Shown here: one piece after another, positions 63,062 through 64,000 of the stretch | How positions within the stretch are numbered: position 1 is the first letter of the stretch | How the letters are laid out: each line of letters starts with the position of its first letter | DNA from: Maribacter algarum (ex Lu et al. 2025) (nom. illeg.) | Lineage (GTDB): Bacteria; Bacteroidota; Bacteroidia; Flavobacteriales; Flavobacteriaceae | Length of the DNA stretch: 64,000 bases | Reading direction: 5' to 3' | NCBI GenBank assembly: GCA_947495915.1 | Contig: CANMAW010000002.1 | Span: 62,001 to 126,000, forward strand | The notes under the pieces: generated by a model | Told to the model about the DNA's origin: nothing | The model's input: only the letters and a program-made list of their open reading frames with translations | Databases searched by the model: none | Program-made: the position numbers and the translations under genes

Positions 63062-64000
63062 TTATTTCCAGGAATAATTTTTCTTTTCAGCCTGTTTTTT
63101 AATGGCTTCAAGCATGGCGTTTTCTAGTTCACCCTTTCTATGCTTATCTTGATGGTTCGCAATATATAGCTCTCTTTTTTTATTTAATTCTTGAATCTCT
63201 TTTTGTATGCTATTACGTTTTTCTTTTTTTGCCTTGATATAAGTTTCAATTTCTTCATCTGTTTTACCTTGCAAATCTGCTGGTAATTCACCTTTATCAA
63301 TTGAAGCGATTTTAAAATCTTTGTCTTCAGAAGCATCTACCAAATCCCAAGTGGCATTTAAATACATGTGCGAGCTTTTACTAACCGCTCGTTTTACTGC
63401 AACCTCTTGTTCCATTTGCATAGCATTTGAGTCTTGCATGCTTTGTTTTTCCCTTTTTGAAGCTCCCATAGCTCCGTAAGAAATATAGGTTTTGTTCAAA
63501 TTAGCATTCAGTTCAATAATAAGTTTGTCATATGGAGTTTTTACATGCACCACTTGACGATTGTGGTCGATTGCCATATATTCTCCACCTGTTAAAAGGG
63601 CACCATTTTTCCAATCAGATTGTACGCCTTGTTCATAATTTCCACAGAAAATAGTATTAACAACAATTTCATTTTTCTTGGCATTAATTACCACATCTTT
63701 ATAGTTTAATTTTCCCTGTGTAAAGGGTTCATTACCTGCTATAAAAATCATCTTTAATTGATCAGAATTTTTACCCCAATTCAATTGTTTTAATGAAGTT
63801 TGAATTACCTCTCCACAAAACTCTTCTCCGCCATTAGTAGAAAGTGAAAATAGCTTTTCAGATATTTCATCTAAATCATCGCTGAACCCTAAGACTTGTT
63901 GAATATAGCCTTCGTTGGCAGATAGATTATCATTGCCATATTGATACAATGCTATTTGAAGTTTCGCACTCGTTTCATTTTCACATTTAGCATGGGTAAA
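63062..64000 (-). CDS. vWA-type protein, C-terminal part (5' end beyond window)
   Basis: The frame is open to base 64000 with no stop, so the gene continues beyond the right edge; the TTG at 63949 is not a true start. What is visible includes a short von Willebrand A-like strand/turn (KMIFIAGNEPFTQGKLNYKDVVINAKKNEIVVNTIFCGNYEQGVQSDW). This is typical of a vWA protein seen in Bacteroidota. The MIDAS Asp-x-Ser-x-Ser motif would be in the missing part. The rest is a helical, charged C-terminal half with coiled-coil-like repeats (EEIETYIKAKKEKRNSIQKEIQELNKKRE) and no membrane segment. Function is unknown. Confidence 0.7.
   Translation of the reverse strand, partial: FTHAKCENETSAKLQIALYQYGNDNLSANEGYIQQVLGFSDDLDEISEKLFSLSTNGGEEFCGEVIQTSLKQLNWGKNSDQLKMIFIAGNEPFTQGKLNYKDVVINAKKNEIVVNTIFCGNYEQGVQSDWKNGALLTGGEYMAIDHNRQVVHVKTPYDKLIIELNANLNKTYISYGAMGASKREKQSMQDSNAMQMEQEVAVKRAVSKSSHMYLNATWDLVDASEDKDFKIASIDKGELPADLQGKTDEEIETYIKAKKEKRNSIQKEIQELNKKRELYIANHQDKHRKGELENAMLEAIKKQAEKKNYSWK

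Noticed and set aside
1-64000. CRISPR arrays, insertion sequences, prophage or tRNA genes
   Set aside because: Gaps are all under 300 bases; none shows regular direct repeats, transposase or integrase frames, or a cloverleaf I could support.

Overview
The window reads as one contiguous chromosomal segment of a low-GC, gliding-type Bacteroidota, most likely a marine member of the Flavobacteriaceae. The evidence is: alternative complex III (actA-F) beside an aa3-type oxidase, the type IX secretion translocon SprA, a PorP/SprF-family protein, a hybrid two-component sensor with an AraC output domain, DUF2807 and large ACOX-like acyl-CoA dehydrogenase genes, and several TAnnTTTG promoter elements, which are the Bacteroidota sigma-A type. 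No rRNA, tRNA, CRISPR array, insertion sequence or integrase was seen. No intergenic gap reaches 300 bases; the longest is about 220.

Layout. 1-11.2 kb: the 3' part of actA, then actBCDEF, coxB and coxA in one operon that ends at a clear terminator. 11.3-16.9 kb: a DUF2807 protein, an acyl-CoA dehydrogenase on the opposite strand, ruvB, and a cytochrome P450 overlapping ruvB. 17.0-24.3 kb: a very large hybrid sensor/AraC regulator followed by a four-gene sulfur-type operon (TsdA-like dihaem cytochrome, a Tat-exported DsrE-like protein, a Sec-exported DsrE-like protein, a TauE/SafE permease), closed by a bidirectional terminator. 24.3-26.2 kb: a NatAB-like ABC exporter on the minus strand. 26.4-34.2 kb: queG, a sugar block (SLC45-like transporter, second MFS transporter, trehalase with a fungal-type calcium-binding segment), then maeB. 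34.3-43.8 kb: ruvA, the 2409-residue sprA, gcvH, a VanZ-like protein and a TonB-family protein. 43.9-49.2 kb: a second oxidase block (haem O synthase, two subunit III proteins, subunit IV, a cysteine-free SCO-like protein, a canonical SCO protein, DUF420, and a 70-residue CxxC protein). 49.3-58.8 kb: a doubled MacAB/TolC-type exporter with four permeases, two adaptors, one ATPase and one outer-membrane channel. 58.9-64 kb: tsaB, an MscS channel, dodecin, an Nfu-type iron-sulfur protein with a duplicated N-terminal domain, a PorP/SprF protein and a vWA-like protein cut by the right edge.

How the parts fit. Menaquinol is oxidised by alternative complex III and electrons pass to the aa3 oxidase. 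Its catalytic subunits lie at the left, while subunits III/IV, haem O synthesis and copper delivery lie about 33 kb away in their own operon. The TsdA/DsrE/TauE operon could feed periplasmic sulfur-compound oxidation into the same chain through c-type haem.

The most promising less-described elements are the sulfur operon and its neighbouring one-protein regulator; two near-identical ECF-sigma-like promoters (TGTAAC-N17-GTCTWA), one in front of each half of the duplicated exporter; the trehalase with a fungal-type calcium loop; the helix-hairpin-helix tail on ActC; and the cysteine-free SCO-like protein beside a normal SCO. All functional statements are inferred from reading the sequence; no database search was run.
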